A DNA stretch of 64,000 bases from Alphaproteobacteria bacterium (GTDB lineage Bacteria; Pseudomonadota; Alphaproteobacteria; Micavibrionales; Micavibrionaceae): assembly GCA_016794145.1 (NCBI GenBank), contig JAEUKP010000014.1, positions 62,001 to 126,000 of the forward strand, given 5' to 3'. Positions 7,858 through 17,747 of the stretch are shown piece by piece. The translations under genes were made by a program, and so were the position numbers. The notes below the pieces were generated by a model that was given only the letters and a program-made list of their open reading frames with translations, was not told the origin of the DNA and did not search any database. Position 1 is the stretch's first letter. Each line of letters opens with the position of its first letter.

Positions 7858-8973
7858 TTAACCTTTAATCACCCTCACACGATCTTCTACCATCTTAACC
7901 AAATGATCAACAATGCTTTCATCACCTTCCATCAGGCGGTGGGCGGTTTCACCGCCGATATAAATCTGGTGGGTGCCTTTGCCGCCACCCGTCAAACCGA
8001 TATCCGTCATCAAAGCTTCGCCTGGGCCATTGACCACACATCCGATCACCGACAAAGTCATCGCCGTTGTGATGTGTTCCAGGCGTTTTTCCAATTCTTC
8101 GACGGTTTTGATGACATTGAATTGTTGGCGCGCGCAGGATGGACACGCAATCACGTTCACGCCACGATGGCGCAGCCCCAGGGATTTGAGAATATCGAAC
8201 CCGACCTTGACTTCCTCGACCGGATCGGCGGACAACGACACCCGAATGGTATCGCCAATACCGGCCCATAACAAATTGCCGATCCCAATGGACGATTTCA
8301 CGGTTCCGGTGCGCAACCCTCCGGCTTCGGTCACGCCGACATGCAACGGATAATCACAGACATTCGCCAATTGCATATACGCAGCCACCGCCAGAAACGG
8401 ATCAGAGGCTTTGCACGAAATTTTAAAGTTAAAGAAATCATGATCTTCCAGAATCTGGATGTGCCGTTGGGCGGATTCCACCATCGCATCCGGACATGGC
8501 TCGCCATATTTTTCCAGAAGATCCCGTTCCAGAGAGCCTGCATTGACCCCGATACGGATAGAACACTTATGATCTTTGGCCGCCTGAATCACCTCGCGCA
8601 CGCGGTCTTCCGATCCGATATTTCCCGGATTGATCCGCAAGCACGCTGCGCCGTTTTCTGCGGCCTCAATCGCGCGTTTATAGTGAAAATGAATATCCGC
8701 CACAATCGGCACCGAGACTTGCTTCACAATCTCTTTGAGAGCCGCCGAAGAATCCTCATCCGGACACGACACGCGGACAATATCCGCCCCGACCTTTTCC
8801 AACGCATGGATTTGCGCCACAGTCGCCGCAACGTCATGGGTCACCGTATTGGTCATGGATTGGACCGTAATCGGCGCGTCGCCCCCTACTGGCACGTTTC
8901 CAACCCAGATTTTCCGGCTAGGACGGCGGGAGATGTGCCTCCATGGGCGATGCAGGGTGTGATCTGTTGTCAT
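7858..8973 (-). CDS. ispG: 4-hydroxy-3-methylbut-2-enyl diphosphate synthase
   Basis: Catalyses the penultimate step of the MEP isoprenoid pathway, reducing MEcPP to HMBPP with a [4Fe-4S] cluster. It is 371 residues. The N-terminal TIM-barrel begins [24 protein letters not shown]; the cluster ligands are the two cysteines of [11 protein letters not shown] and the cysteine of [12 protein letters not shown], whose glutamate is the fourth ligand. The pathway context is supported by dxs and ispA at the other end of the window. It depends on Fe-S assembly by the nearby suf operon. It lies 9 bases after the rodZ-like gene, so the two are probably co-transcribed. Confidence 0.97.
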   Translation of the reverse strand: MTTDHTLHRPWRHISRRPSRKIWVGNVPVGGDAPITVQSMTNTVTHDVAATVAQIHALEKVGADIVRVSCPDEDSSAALKEIVKQVSVPIVADIHFHYKRAIEAAENGAACLRINPGNIGSEDRVREVIQAAKDHKCSIRIGVNAGSLERDLLEKYGEPCPDAMVESAQRHIQILEDHDFFNFKISCKASDPFLAVAAYMQLANVCDYPLHVGVTEAGGLRTGTVKSSIGIGNLLWAGIGDTIRVSLSADPVEEVKVGFDILKSLGLRHRGVNVIACPSCARQQFNVIKTVEELEKRLEHITTAMTLSVIGCVVNGPGEALMTDIGLTGGGKGTHQIYIGGETAHRLMEGDESIVDHLVKMVEDRVRVIKG

Positions 8974-8982
8974 GGTATCTCT

Positions 8983-9861
8983 TTACATCGGTTTTTTTAG
9001 GTTCTGCTTTAAGGTTTCAGGATCAAGAGCAACCTTACGAATAACTTGGCCGGTTATACCAAGCAATGGCAAAGCTTGTCCACCAACAATAATTTGCAAC
9101 CCCCCTGCGTTTCCAAGCGTCATCGTCAAATCATTCTGGCCAACAGGAATCCAGTATTCTTCCCCTACTGATAATACGCGCGAAAAGATGGTTTTGCGAT
9201 CTGGATCCCGAATTTCCAACCATACATTATCAATCGCCCTTAAAACAATTTGATCAGCAGAGGGTCTGTCCCCGTCCATGAAGTCCGTTAAAGACGTTGC
9301 TGTATTTCTACGATCTGAATCTGGAATCGTAGCAGTTTTAGACTTTTGATCATCCGGTTTGGATAATAAAGTTGTCTGATCAATCAAATCTTTTGGAACT
9401 TTGGGGATTTGCTCTCCTATCAGATAGGCACTGTCTTCATAGTATGATTTAAAAACAAGAACCCCTACAAATAACAAAAAAATTATAAAGAATATTGTTC
9501 CACTCGGAAGAGAGAAGTCTTCCGAAATAGACGTATCCGGAACAGAGATATTTTGTGGCGCAATTTTTTTACCCGATTGCTGTTTAAGCAATTCAATAAT
9601 TTTTTCAGAATCCAAATCAACATAAGTGGCATAAGCACGAATAAACCCCAAAGCATAGACCCGACCAGGAAGATCTTCCAATCGACCTTCTTCAATGGCC
9701 ACCAAATGCGCACGATTGACACGAATTGCGACCTCCAGATCATCCAGGGTCAGGTTTTTCTGAACGCGGGCGCGTTGCAAAATATCCCCCACCGCCAAGT
9801 GGGTATGAAAATTCTGAAGAATATCCGGCTTAGATGACATCGTTCCTACGGCTTCATCCAT
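8983..9861 (-). CDS. rodZ: RodZ-like helix-turn-helix membrane protein
   Basis: Single-pass membrane protein of 292 residues with the RodZ layout: a cytoplasmic HTH domain (about residues 25-95; LQRARVQKNLTLDDLEVAIR, then VNRAHLVAIEEGRLEDLPGR), a membrane helix at about 120-142 (FFIIFLLFVGVLVF) and a periplasmic DUF4115-type beta domain (about 200-290). RodZ links MreB to the wall-elongation machinery. ATG 9861 overlaps the upstream stop as TGATG, suggesting coupling. ATG 9840 (MSSKPDILQ) has the better ribosome site AGGAACG and could be the real start. Pairing with ispG is common in proteobacteria. Confidence 0.85.
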   Translation of the reverse strand: MDEAVGTMSSKPDILQNFHTHLAVGDILQRARVQKNLTLDDLEVAIRVNRAHLVAIEEGRLEDLPGRVYALGFIRAYATYVDLDSEKIIELLKQQSGKKIAPQNISVPDTSISEDFSLPSGTIFFIIFLLFVGVLVFKSYYEDSAYLIGEQIPKVPKDLIDQTTLLSKPDDQKSKTATIPDSDRRNTATSLTDFMDGDRPSADQIVLRAIDNVWLEIRDPDRKTIFSRVLSVGEEYWIPVGQNDLTMTLGNAGGLQIIVGGQALPLLGITGQVIRKVALDPETLKQNLKKPM

Positions 9862-10535
9862 CAGGATAATTTTATAGGATTAAAATTTGTGTCATAATCA
9901 AACACATCGACATTTTCGTGTTTTTTCAAAAACTTTACGAATGGAATAGTAATAGGAAGAGCGATGATTTCCCATGCAACCTTTACCCCCCAACCAGATA
10001 TAAATATTGATAAAAGGGCTGATAGGGGCATAACTCCCGCAAATGCAATCACAATAAAAACAGCCGTATCGATACACTGCCCGCAAAGTGTGGAGGCAAC
10101 AAAACGAACACTCATTTTATGACCTTTTTGAAATATTTTCATTTTGGCAAGAACATATGAGTTTACAAATTCACCACAGAAATATGCGGCTATGGAAGCT
10201 AAAGCAATGCGCGGAACATGCGAAAAAACAGTGTCAAAGGCCGCTTGGTTAGGCCAAAAACCTGCAGGGGGCAATATTCTTGCAATTTCATACGAAAAAA
10301 TCATCAGGATTAAAGATAAAAAACCAGTCCAAATTACCTTTCTGGCCTGAACATACCCATAGACCTCCGTTAAAATATCTCCAAAAACATACGCCAACGG
10401 AAAAAGAATAATGCCCGCAGGAAGATCCAGTGAAAATGCTTGGAATATCTTGGTATCCAATGTATTCGAAATAATCAAAGTCGCAACAAATAATCCTGAA
10501 ATAAACGGAATGAATTTATAATGTTTTTCCATCAA
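9861..10535 (-). CDS. yhhQ: VUT-family queuosine precursor transporter (YhhQ-like)
   Basis: Polytopic inner-membrane protein of 224 residues with about six hydrophobic helices. It shows the family hallmarks FISGLFVATLIISNTLDTKI, FPLAYVFGDILTEVYGY, the central FCGEFVNSYVLAKMKI and the AxxCGQCIDTAVF segment. Members import queuine precursors such as preQ0 for tRNA modification. No que gene is nearby, so function rests on the family alone. It is clearly more A+T-rich than ispG and prfA downstream. It overlaps the rodZ-like start by one base and follows lysC by 57 bases. Confidence 0.88.
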   Translation of the reverse strand: MMEKHYKFIPFISGLFVATLIISNTLDTKIFQAFSLDLPAGIILFPLAYVFGDILTEVYGYVQARKVIWTGFLSLILMIFSYEIARILPPAGFWPNQAAFDTVFSHVPRIALASIAAYFCGEFVNSYVLAKMKIFQKGHKMSVRFVASTLCGQCIDTAVFIVIAFAGVMPLSALLSIFISGWGVKVAWEIIALPITIPFVKFLKKHENVDVFDYDTNFNPIKLS

Positions 10536-10575
10536 TAAAATTGCCTTATTTTTAAAATTAAAGAGTTTATTTCTT

Positions 10576-10598
10576 CCCTCACCCGGCTTCGGCTAAGG
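10576..10598. repeat. Truncated family A repeat overlapping the lysC stop
   Basis: CCCTCACCCGGCTTCGGCTAA-GG matches the left arm of the 765-850 repeat except for one base. The lysC stop codon (TAG, 10595-10593 on the minus strand) lies inside it, so the repeat supplies the end of the gene. Confidence 0.7.
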
Positions 10599-11849
10599 TC
10601 TTTCTTTATCCAAACCAAACGCCGTGTGCAGAGCCCGAACAGCCAATTCCGTGTAATCTTCGTCAATTAACACACTGATTTTAATTTCAGATGTTGTAAT
10701 CGCACGAATATTAATTCCTTCCTGTGCCAGTGTTGAAAACATTGTTTTTGCAACACCCGAATGCGAAGTCATACCAATTCCTACAACAGAAACCTTAGAC
10801 ACGTGCAAATCAACGCGTATATCACCAACATAACCAACATATAAATCCGGCGCTCTCTGAAGCACAGATTTTGTTAAATCTGCATCTCCGCGCGGAACCG
10901 TGAAAGTCATATCTGTTGTTTTTCCATCAGATGATATGTTTTGAACAATCATATCAACATTCACACCGGCATCCCCCAAAGGACCGAAAATAGAGGCTGC
11001 GATCCCGGGTTTATCAGGCACCGACACCAATGTTATCTTGGCTTCGTTCCGGGTATAGGTTACACCATTCACGATTTGTTTCTCCATAACACTTTCCTCC
11101 CTGACCACTTGTGTTCCGGGAAGATCGCTTCCGATTTGCGGCCCGAAACTCGATAAAACCTGCAACGGAACGCCCCACCCCATCGCCAACTCGACAGATC
11201 TGGGATGCAGAACTTTGGCACCCAAAGCCGCCATTTCCAACATTTCTTCATAAGTCACACAGGGCAATTTCCGAGCCTGTGCGACAATGCGCGGGTCACA
11301 GGTATAAACACCATCCACATCCGTGTAAATATCGCACCGATCCGCCCGCAATGCAGCGGCAATGGCAACGGCGGTTGTGTCCGACCCACCACGGCCCAAT
11401 GTTGTCACCCTTCCCCCTTCTGTAACCCCCTGAAAACCAGCGATAACAGGAATGATATCGTTTGCCATTGCTACGTTTAAAATCTCAGGTCGAATATCTT
11501 GAATCCGTGCCCGCCCGTGCTGCGTATTCGAAATAATAGGAACTTGCCACCCCAGATATGATTGGGATTTAAACCCACGCTTTTGTAAAGCCAGAGCCAT
11601 TAAACCTGCTGTCACCTGCTCTCCACTTGCAACAACAACATCATAATCACTAGAATCCAAGCCCGACTGAATTTGGGCACAATAATGCAGCAGCTGATTA
11701 GTGACCCCAGACATGGCCGAAACAACAACAGCAACCCTATTGCCACGTTTAACCTCAGCAATGACCTTTTCAGCCGCCTTTTCAATCCGATCCGGATCAG
11801 CAACGGACGTCCCGCCAAATTTAACAACAATCTTTTTTTTCATGTCCAT
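10593..11849 (-). CDS. lysC: Aspartate kinase
   Basis: Phosphorylates aspartate, the first step to lysine, threonine and methionine. It is 418 residues from ATG 11849 (MDMKKKIVVKFGGTSVAD); a GTG nine bases upstream is possible but less favoured, since AGAG precedes the ATG. The kinase domain carries KFGGTS, VVVSAMSGVTNQL, TTLGRGGSDTTAVAIAA and DVDGVYTCDPR. Two ACT domains occupy about residues 265-415 and imply feedback control by amino acids. The C-terminus GLDKERP is followed by a TAG contributed by a family A repeat. Linkage with divergent ubiG is frequent in alphaproteobacteria, but here an unknown gene has come between them. Confidence 0.96.
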   Translation of the reverse strand: MDMKKKIVVKFGGTSVADPDRIEKAAEKVIAEVKRGNRVAVVVSAMSGVTNQLLHYCAQIQSGLDSSDYDVVVASGEQVTAGLMALALQKRGFKSQSYLGWQVPIISNTQHGRARIQDIRPEILNVAMANDIIPVIAGFQGVTEGGRVTTLGRGGSDTTAVAIAAALRADRCDIYTDVDGVYTCDPRIVAQARKLPCVTYEEMLEMAALGAKVLHPRSVELAMGWGVPLQVLSSFGPQIGSDLPGTQVVREESVMEKQIVNGVTYTRNEAKITLVSVPDKPGIAASIFGPLGDAGVNVDMIVQNISSDGKTTDMTFTVPRGDADLTKSVLQRAPDLYVGYVGDIRVDLHVSKVSVVGIGMTSHSGVAKTMFSTLAQEGINIRAITTSEIKISVLIDEDYTELAVRALHTAFGLDKERP

Positions 11850-11859
11850 ACGAAACACT

Positions 11860-11880
11860 CTAACGACAAGAGTTCGTTAG
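11860..11880. promoter_or_regulatory. Inverted repeat upstream of lysC
   Basis: CTAACGA-N7-TCGTTAG, a 7-bp perfect inverted repeat ending 11 bases before the lysC start. It could be an operator or an RNA hairpin; nothing in the sequence decides between these. Confidence 0.35.
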
Positions 11881-11920
11881 GAAAAGTGGATTTTCCTTTT
11901 AGATTAAGAAATATAGCGCA

Positions 11921-12838
11921 CTATGACAAACTTGGAGCCGTAAAAAATCTATTTGGAGATATTAAATCAGGAATCTCCTGCCTCTCAATTTGATACTTTG
12001 GATTAAGCTCTCTTAGTAATGTGGCGACCAATCTCCTTGAAATAACTCCTTTTGATTGTCCCTTTAAGAAACTTCGAACAGTTGCGCCCTTAAACCCCAT
12101 ACCCTCTAATTTTTCTACAAGCTGAGGCACCCGTTTTTTAAAATCATCAATTTGCTTTTTTAGACCCTTAATTTGATTATACGCAACCCGAGCGTCCATG
12201 CGACAACTAAAGTGCGGCAAGAAACCCTCATCACAATTAACATCCGCTAAAGTAGCGGGGTAAGATACCGGAGGAATTTTTTCGTATTGAGCGTACATCT
12301 CTGATGCCAATTTCCAAAGATCAGCGATCTGGATTTTTGGATTTCCTTTTTGCCCGGACTCCAAAATCTCGCGTGCACTTTTATCAAGCTCTTTAGATAA
12401 AAAAGGCACTATCTCGCTGACTTCCATAGGTCGATGCTTATTCCAAATATCCACCAGTCTACGAAATTTGGAAATATTTTTCTTCGCTGTACTATGCTGC
12501 TCTAGGCTTTCCCCTCCTACCTTCTCAAGATATTCCAAGATTTGAATCACCAGAGCAGTATCTATTTGAGCAGTCTTTTTTTTAGTGCTTAAGGGGGAGG
12601 CACTATTTGGAACCATATCCTTAATTTCTGCTAATAAAGCATCCCGAGTTTTCTCCATTGCCTCTGCATATATATTGACTGTTCGCAGTAACTCTGAGAG
12701 AGGCATAGTTCCCCCACCCACCCAATGCCTGGATACTTCTTTTGATAGAATTGGAAGCTGTAAAACTGTGGCCCTCGATAAATTACACCTTCTCACAATT
12801 GATTTTATTTCTCTTTCCAAAGCACTCGCCTCAGTCAT
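11921..12838 (-). CDS. Unknown 305-residue protein with two HTH-like segments
   Basis: I do not recognise this gene. It encodes a soluble, mostly helical protein. Two segments resemble each other: residues about 17-55 (NLSRATVLQLPILSKEVSRH, then MPLSELLRTVN) and about 255-290 (GFKGATVRSFLKGQSKGVIS, then RRLVATLLRELN). Both follow the pattern ATV-x-n-S-x-LL-x-L expected of XRE-like DNA-binding helices. A lysine-rich middle section and the helix GLKKQIDDFKKRVPQLVEKLEG separate them. DNA binding is inference only. It is A+T-rich and stands alone between lysC and divergent ubiG, where most relatives have no gene, so acquisition is possible. Confidence 0.6.
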   Translation of the reverse strand: MTEASALEREIKSIVRRCNLSRATVLQLPILSKEVSRHWVGGGTMPLSELLRTVNIYAEAMEKTRDALLAEIKDMVPNSASPLSTKKKTAQIDTALVIQILEYLEKVGGESLEQHSTAKKNISKFRRLVDIWNKHRPMEVSEIVPFLSKELDKSAREILESGQKGNPKIQIADLWKLASEMYAQYEKIPPVSYPATLADVNCDEGFLPHFSCRMDARVAYNQIKGLKKQIDDFKKRVPQLVEKLEGMGFKGATVRSFLKGQSKGVISRRLVATLLRELNPKYQIERQEIPDLISPNRFFTAPSLS

Positions 12839-12994
12839 TCTTATGTATATTAATCTGGATTACAAAAGATATTAACCATAAAACAATACCTCAGCGCCAG
12901 AAAAAAATTTTAGAGCCGTTTATTTTACCTCCCAATCCGATATAAAAACAAAACGCAAACTATGCTTTTCTAAAAAAAATGCTATGCTGCCCAT

Positions 12995-13771
12995 ATGAAA
13001 CAAACACGTATGTCTTCCAAACGCCCTCTCCGCTCGACAATTAATACAGCGGAAATCGCCCATTTTTCTAAAGATTCTGCAGATTGGTGGAATCTTGACG
13101 GTGCGTTTGCCCCTTTGCACCGGATGACTCCAGCGCGGATGCGCTTTTTAAAAGATACGATTGGCCCAATTCCAGGAAAAACCATTCTCGACATCGGATG
13201 CGGGGGCGGATTGATCAGCACCCCTCTTTCGCGATTAGGCGGCCATATAACAGGAATTGACGCCGACAAGCAGGCGATCTCTGTTGCAACGCAATATGCA
13301 AAAAATGAGGAATTGGACATTCAGTTCATTCATGGTGCAGCAGAAGATCTGGCGCAAAAAGGAGAAACATTTGATGTGGTTCTGGCATTGGAGATTATAG
13401 AACATGTGGATCATCCGGACATGTTTGTTGATCTGTGTGCCCGTTTGGTCAAACCGGACGGAATTGTCATTTTTTCAACATTAAACCAGACATGGAAATC
13501 TTATGCACTTGGGATTATTGCTGCTGAACGTCTTTTGAAATGGGTTCCGGTCGGAACACATGACTGGAAAAAGTTTATCAAACCGTCTGAACTTTCAAAA
13601 CTCGCAGAACAATCAGGCTTGGCCTTACACGATCTGAAAGGGATGGTTTTTAGGCCGTTGAAAAATGAATTCGATATTGATCCACATGATCTGGACCTGA
13701 ATTATTTTCTGGTCGCAAAGCCTATCTCCCCGCGCAAAACTCCACCTTCAAAAAAACAACACCCTAAATAA
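12995..13771 (+). CDS. ubiG: Ubiquinone biosynthesis O-methyltransferase
   Basis: SAM-dependent methyltransferase performing both O-methylations of ubiquinone synthesis. It is 258 residues. The family N-terminus is EIAHFSKDSADWWNLDGAFA with PLHRMTPARMRFL; the SAM site is ILDIGCGGGLISTPLSRLG, with the acidic GIDADKQAISVA and the post-I motif VVLALEIIEHVDHP. The start is uncertain: an extended -10 like TGCTATGCT sits just before ATG 12995, which would make the message almost leaderless, while ATG 13010 (MSSKRPLR) fits the family length equally well. Neither start has a clear ribosome site. Confidence 0.95.
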   Translation: MKQTRMSSKRPLRSTINTAEIAHFSKDSADWWNLDGAFAPLHRMTPARMRFLKDTIGPIPGKTILDIGCGGGLISTPLSRLGGHITGIDADKQAISVATQYAKNEELDIQFIHGAAEDLAQKGETFDVVLALEIIEHVDHPDMFVDLCARLVKPDGIVIFSTLNQTWKSYALGIIAAERLLKWVPVGTHDWKKFIKPSELSKLAEQSGLALHDLKGMVFRPLKNEFDIDPHDLDLNYFLVAKPISPRKTPPSKKQHPK

Positions 13772-13784
13772 GGAGATCCATAAA

Positions 13785-13982
13785 ATGTCAATCATCATTT
13801 TACTAACTGGTTTAACCCTCTTATCTGTTGTTGCCGTACTTTTTATTGGGGTTTTATCCATGTTAAAAGGTGGGGCCTTCAATAAAAAATATGGTCATAA
13901 ATTAATGATTGCGCGGGTTGCCTTACAAGCTTTGGCAATCTTTTTCCTGATGACACTCTGGATCGCGTCATCTCATTCCTAA
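13785..13982 (+). CDS. Small twin-transmembrane HIG1-like protein
   Basis: 65-residue membrane protein with two hydrophobic helices (about residues 3-24 and 45-61) separated by a loop GGAFNKKYGHKLMIARVALQ. That loop pattern, GG-x-FN-x-KY-x-x-KLM-x-x-R, is typical of alphaproteobacterial HIG1-domain or twin-transmembrane proteins, relatives of mitochondrial respiratory supercomplex factors. A good AAGGAGA ribosome site precedes ATG. It lies 13 bases after ubiG and just ahead of etfBA, so a link with quinone and respiratory metabolism is plausible but inferred. Confidence 0.85.
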   Translation: MSIIILLTGLTLLSVVAVLFIGVLSMLKGGAFNKKYGHKLMIARVALQALAIFFLMTLWIASSHS

Positions 13983-14009
13983 AATTTAACGATCCTTTTG
14001 AGGTGCCCC

Positions 14010-14780
14010 ATGAAAATTATCGTCCCCGTCAAACGTGTTGTGGATTACAACGTCAAAATCCGTATCAAAGCCGACCAATCCGGCGTGGAATTGACCAATG
14101 TAAAAATGTCGCTCAACCCGTTTGATGAGATCGCAGTAGAAGAAGCCGTCCGCATGAAAGAAAAAGGATTGGCCAAGGAAGTCGTGGTCGTTACAATTGG
14201 CCCTGCTGTGGCTCAGGATGTGTTGCGGACTTCTATGGCGATCGGTGCCGATCGGGGTATTCTGATCACCACCCCGCTGCCAACGGATTTGGGTGGGCTG
14301 GAACCTCTGTCGGTCGCCAAACTTCTGAAATCTATTGTTCTGAAAGAACAACCCAATCTTGTTATCATGGGCAAACAATCCATCGATGATGACAGCAACC
14401 AAACAGGGCAAATGCTCGCGGCTTTGCTCAACTGGCCTCAAGCCACGTTTGCATCGAAAATCGATGTGAATGACAGCAAAACGACGGCCACCATTACCCG
14501 CGAGATTGATGGGGGATTGGATGTGGTCGCATGCGCCCTGCCCGCCATCGTTACCACCGATTTGCGTTTGAATACGCCACGTTATGCGTCTCTTCCCAAC
14601 ATCATGAAGGCCAAACAAAAACCTCTGGAAACTATTGATTCCGGAAGTTTGGGGGTCGATACATCCCCCCGCCTGAAAATGGTGGGACTGACCGATCCGC
14701 CCAAACGTGCCGGAGGAATTAAAGTCGCATCCGTAGATGAATTAATCGCCAAACTCAAAACCGATGCCAAAGTTATATAA
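14010..14780 (+). CDS. etfB: Electron transfer flavoprotein beta subunit
   Basis: With EtfA it forms the FAD/AMP heterodimer that carries electrons from acyl-CoA dehydrogenases to ETF:quinone oxidoreductase. It is 256 residues from ATG 14010 (MKIIVPVKRVVDYNVKIRIK), preceded by GAGG; a TTG four codons upstream is not needed. Typical segments are SLNPFDEIAVEEAVRMKEKG, VTIGPAVAQDVLRTSMAIGA and VIMGKQSIDDDSNQTGQMLAALL, which binds AMP. The C-terminal arm reaches into EtfA. etfA follows after 21 bases. The gene is noticeably richer in G and C at third positions than ubiG before it. Confidence 0.97.
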   Translation: MKIIVPVKRVVDYNVKIRIKADQSGVELTNVKMSLNPFDEIAVEEAVRMKEKGLAKEVVVVTIGPAVAQDVLRTSMAIGADRGILITTPLPTDLGGLEPLSVAKLLKSIVLKEQPNLVIMGKQSIDDDSNQTGQMLAALLNWPQATFASKIDVNDSKTTATITREIDGGLDVVACALPAIVTTDLRLNTPRYASLPNIMKAKQKPLETIDSGSLGVDTSPRLKMVGLTDPPKRAGGIKVASVDELIAKLKTDAKVI

Positions 14781-14801
14781 AATTGAGAGGAAAATAAAAC
14801 C

Positions 14802-15749
14802 ATGTCCATTCTGGTGATTGCCGAACATACCAATACCGCTCTGCGCCCATCGACCCTGACCACGATAACCGCTGCCCGCAAATTGGGGGATGATGTTGTT
14901 GTTCTGGTGGCCGGAAAAAATGTGTCTGCCGTGGCAGATTCTCTTCTGGCGTCTGCAGGCGTTCAAAAAGTTCTGGTGGCGGATAGCCCGGCCTTTGAAC
15001 ATCATCTGCCGGAAAACATGGCGGGTTTCATCGCCGAATTCGCCAAAAGCTTTACGCATATTCTGGCCCCCGCAACGGCCTTCGGAAAAAATCTTTTGCC
15101 GCGCGTGTCGGCATTGATTGACAGCCAAATGCTCTCCGATGTCACGGACATTCTCGGCCCTGATACATTTAAACGTCCCGTATATGCAGGCAATGCCATC
15201 GCGACGTTCCAATCAACGGACGCGATCAAAGTGATGACCATCCGGACAACCGCCTTTGATCCAGTAACGACAACAGAGGGCTCCACAGATAAAAATGCCT
15301 CGTTGGAACATATCGATGCCTCCGGCATTGCCCCTGCCCCTCACACACAATTTCTCTCCAGCGAACTGACCACCTCTGCCCGTCCGGAATTAACGGCTGC
15401 TCCGGTGGTGGTCTCCGGTGGCCGTGGCGTTGGATCGGCCGAAAACTTTGCCTTGATCGAACATCTGGCGGATAAACTGGGGGCAGCGGTCGGGGCCTCC
15501 CGCGCCGCAGTAGATGCCGGATATGCTCCGAATGATTGTCAAGTCGGACAAACCGGAAAGATCGTGGCGCCATCTCTTTATATTGCTGTTGGTATTTCGG
15601 GAGCCATTCAACATCTGGCCGGCATGAAAGATTCCAAAGTGATTGTGGCCATTAACAAAGACCCCGATGCCCCGATTTTCCAGGTCGCGGATTATGGTCT
15701 GGTTGCTGATTTATTTGACGCCGTGCCAGAGATGACAGGCAAGCTTTGA
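14802..15749 (+). CDS. etfA: Electron transfer flavoprotein alpha subunit
   Basis: FAD-binding partner of EtfB, 315 residues. The C-terminal FAD domain shows [41 protein letters not shown] and the signature [20 protein letters not shown] with [29 protein letters not shown] ribosome site lies upstream. Its stop overlaps the proposed TTG start of the next flavoprotein gene, so the three genes form one operon. Role in fatty-acid or amino-acid oxidation is by family; the dehydrogenases are elsewhere. Confidence 0.97.
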   Translation: MSILVIAEHTNTALRPSTLTTITAARKLGDDVVVLVAGKNVSAVADSLLASAGVQKVLVADSPAFEHHLPENMAGFIAEFAKSFTHILAPATAFGKNLLPRVSALIDSQMLSDVTDILGPDTFKRPVYAGNAIATFQSTDAIKVMTIRTTAFDPVTTTEGSTDKNASLEHIDASGIAPAPHTQFLSSELTTSARPELTAAPVVVSGGRGVGSAENFALIEHLADKLGAAVGASRAAVDAGYAPNDCQVGQTGKIVAPSLYIAVGISGAIQHLAGMKDSKVIVAINKDPDAPIFQVADYGLVADLFDAVPEMTGKL

Positions 15750-16903
15750 GCACGATCGGGAAAACGATTGCGATCATCGGCGCAGGCCCTGCCGGATTAA
15801 TGGCGGCTGAAAAGCTGGCCGAATCCGGTTGTGCTGTGACGGTGTATGACCAACGCCCCTCCCCTGCCCGCAAATTATTGATGGCGGGAATTGGCGGATT
15901 GAACATCACGCATTCCGAATCTTTCGATCTCTTTCTGTCCCGCTATGGCGAAGCCGCAGAATTCCTGCGCCCCGCTTTGGAGTATTTTACCCCCGAAGAT
16001 CTGCGCGCGTGGTGTGCAGGACTGGGGGAGGAGACCTTTGTCGGCAGCAGTGGCCGCGTCTTTCCCAAAAGTTTCAAAGCCTCTCCCCTTCTACGCGCAT
16101 GGTTGCGCCGTCTGGATACTCTGGGCGTGCGTTTTGTTTTTTCCCATACATGGCGCGGAGAGGACATAGGATCAGATGCCACCATTCTCGCCTTGGGCGG
16201 TGCATCATGGCCCCGACTGGGATCAGATGGGCATTGGGTAAATATCCTGCAGGAAAAAGGCATCGCTATCACGCCCTTCCGCCCCACCAATTGCGGATTT
16301 GTCACCGCGTGGTCGCCGATCTTTGCCGAAAAATTTGCCGGGGCCCCCGTCAAATCGGTGACCCTCACCCATCAGGGCCGAACTCTCGCGACCGAATTCC
16401 TGATTGATAAACACGGCGTGGAAGGCAGCGGCATCTATGCCCTCTCCAAATCCCTGCGCGATGATATTGCGGCCACAGGGCACGCCCGTTTAACGATCAA
16501 TTTCAAACCGGATCTCAGCCCCGAAAAAATATGCGACGCGCTTCAAAAACCGCGCGGGCGCGATAGCTTTTCCAATCATCTGCGCAAAACTCTGCACCTT
16601 GCCCCCGTTGCCATTGGCCTGTTGCAGGAAGATCGCGGCCTTTCCTCCCTCCCCCTTCCGGAACTGGTTGCCCGCATCACCGCGTATCCCCTGACACTCA
16701 CCGCGCCCTTTCCGATGGAAAAAGCCATTTCCACGGCGGGAGGCATCGCCCTTCACGAGCTTGATTCGACCTTCCAACTGAAAAAATGGCCCCATATGTA
16801 TGCGATTGGCGAAATGCTGGATTGGGAAGCCCCCACCGGCGGCTATTTGCTTCAAGCCAGTTTTTCCATGGCGGCGTGGGTTGGAACACAGATCAATCGC
16901 TAA
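15746..16903 (+). CDS. HI0933/BaiN-type FAD-dependent oxidoreductase
   Basis: Flavoprotein of 385 residues. The N-terminal dinucleotide site is [20 protein letters not shown], followed by a conserved [17 protein letters not shown] loop and [20 protein letters not shown], both typical of the TIGR03862/HI0933-like family. The C-terminal FAD contact is [18 protein letters not shown] plus [21 protein letters not shown]. Substrate unknown. The proposed start is TTG at 15746, overlapping the etfA stop (TTGA), because no ATG precedes the Rossmann motif. Position after etfA suggests the two are translated together, although a functional tie to electron transfer flavoprotein is not established. Confidence 0.9.
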   Translation: MSTIGKTIAIIGAGPAGLMAAEKLAESGCAVTVYDQRPSPARKLLMAGIGGLNITHSESFDLFLSRYGEAAEFLRPALEYFTPEDLRAWCAGLGEETFVGSSGRVFPKSFKASPLLRAWLRRLDTLGVRFVFSHTWRGEDIGSDATILALGGASWPRLGSDGHWVNILQEKGIAITPFRPTNCGFVTAWSPIFAEKFAGAPVKSVTLTHQGRTLATEFLIDKHGVEGSGIYALSKSLRDDIAATGHARLTINFKPDLSPEKICDALQKPRGRDSFSNHLRKTLHLAPVAIGLLQEDRGLSSLPLPELVARITAYPLTLTAPFPMEKAISTAGGIALHELDSTFQLKKWPHMYAIGEMLDWEAPTGGYLLQASFSMAAWVGTQINR

Positions 16904-16909
16904 GTCGCA

Positions 16910-17635
16910 TTAGGCCGCAATATATTGTCCACCATTCACTGTCATAGTTGAGCCAGTGATAAAAGCAGCTTTCTCGGATGCCAGAAAAGTCACCATATCG
17001 GCAATCTCCTCAGGCCTTCCCATACGCGCAGCAGGGATTTGACGAATAATGCTATCCAATACTTCTTGGGGCATCGCAGATGTCATATCCGTTGCAATAT
17101 AGCCCGGACAGATCGCATTGACAGTAATACCTTTTGCCGCACTCTCAAGCGCAAGTGCGCGTGTAAAACCTAACATTCCAGCCTTTGCCGCAGAATAATT
17201 GCATTGCCCCAGTTGACCTTTTTGTCCATTAATAGAACTGATATTAATAATGCGGCCAAATTGACGAGCCCGCATTCCCTCAATAACGGCACGACACATG
17301 TTAAAACAAGATGTCAAATTCGTTTCAATTACCGCATGCCAATTATCCTCTGGCATCTTATGAAGCATTCCGTCTTTCGTAATTCCTGCATTATTCACAA
17401 GAACAGACACAGGCCCCAAAACAGCTTCGATCGCTGCGATTGCTTTTTGACAGGCCGAAAAATCAGACACATCCGCTTTAAAGACTTTAGCTCCTGTCTC
17501 TGCCTCACATTTTCGGGCGGCATCCTCATTTCCATGATACAAGGCTGCGACCTGATACCCGTCCGCAATCAATGCCTTTGTAATCGATAATCCAATTCCA
17601 CGTGTTCCGCCTGTTACAACAGCAATTTTCGACAT
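16910..17635 (-). CDS. phaB: Acetoacetyl-CoA reductase
   Basis: NADPH-dependent reductase making (R)-3-hydroxybutyryl-CoA for polyhydroxybutyrate. It is 241 residues, with a short-chain dehydrogenase fold. The cofactor site is VVTGGTRGIGLSITKALIAD, the NNAG motif is VLVNNAGITKDGML, and the catalytic serine, tyrosine and lysine are in ISSINGQKGQLGQCNYSAAK. The PhaB-type C-terminus is TGSTMTVNGGQYIAA. The ribosome site is GAGGAA. phaA and phaC are not in the window, so a FabG-like role cannot be fully excluded, but TKDGMLHKMPEDNWHAVIETN is the PhaB pattern. Confidence 0.92.
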   Translation of the reverse strand: MSKIAVVTGGTRGIGLSITKALIADGYQVAALYHGNEDAARKCEAETGAKVFKADVSDFSACQKAIAAIEAVLGPVSVLVNNAGITKDGMLHKMPEDNWHAVIETNLTSCFNMCRAVIEGMRARQFGRIINISSINGQKGQLGQCNYSAAKAGMLGFTRALALESAAKGITVNAICPGYIATDMTSAMPQEVLDSIIRQIPAARMGRPEEIADMVTFLASEKAAFITGSTMTVNGGQYIAA

Positions 17636-17747
17636 ATTTCTTCCTCAACCTGATGTTTTGCGCGACTATGCCCCAAAAGGTTAATATTTAAAAGCCTTAA
17701 ATATTGCTGCATCGCATAAATTAAAGGAAAAAACAAAAAATTTTTCC

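Noticed and set aside
13986-14618. 210-codon frame antisense to etfB
   Set aside because: Shadow of a well-identified gene; the product is histidine- and glutamine-rich with no family features.
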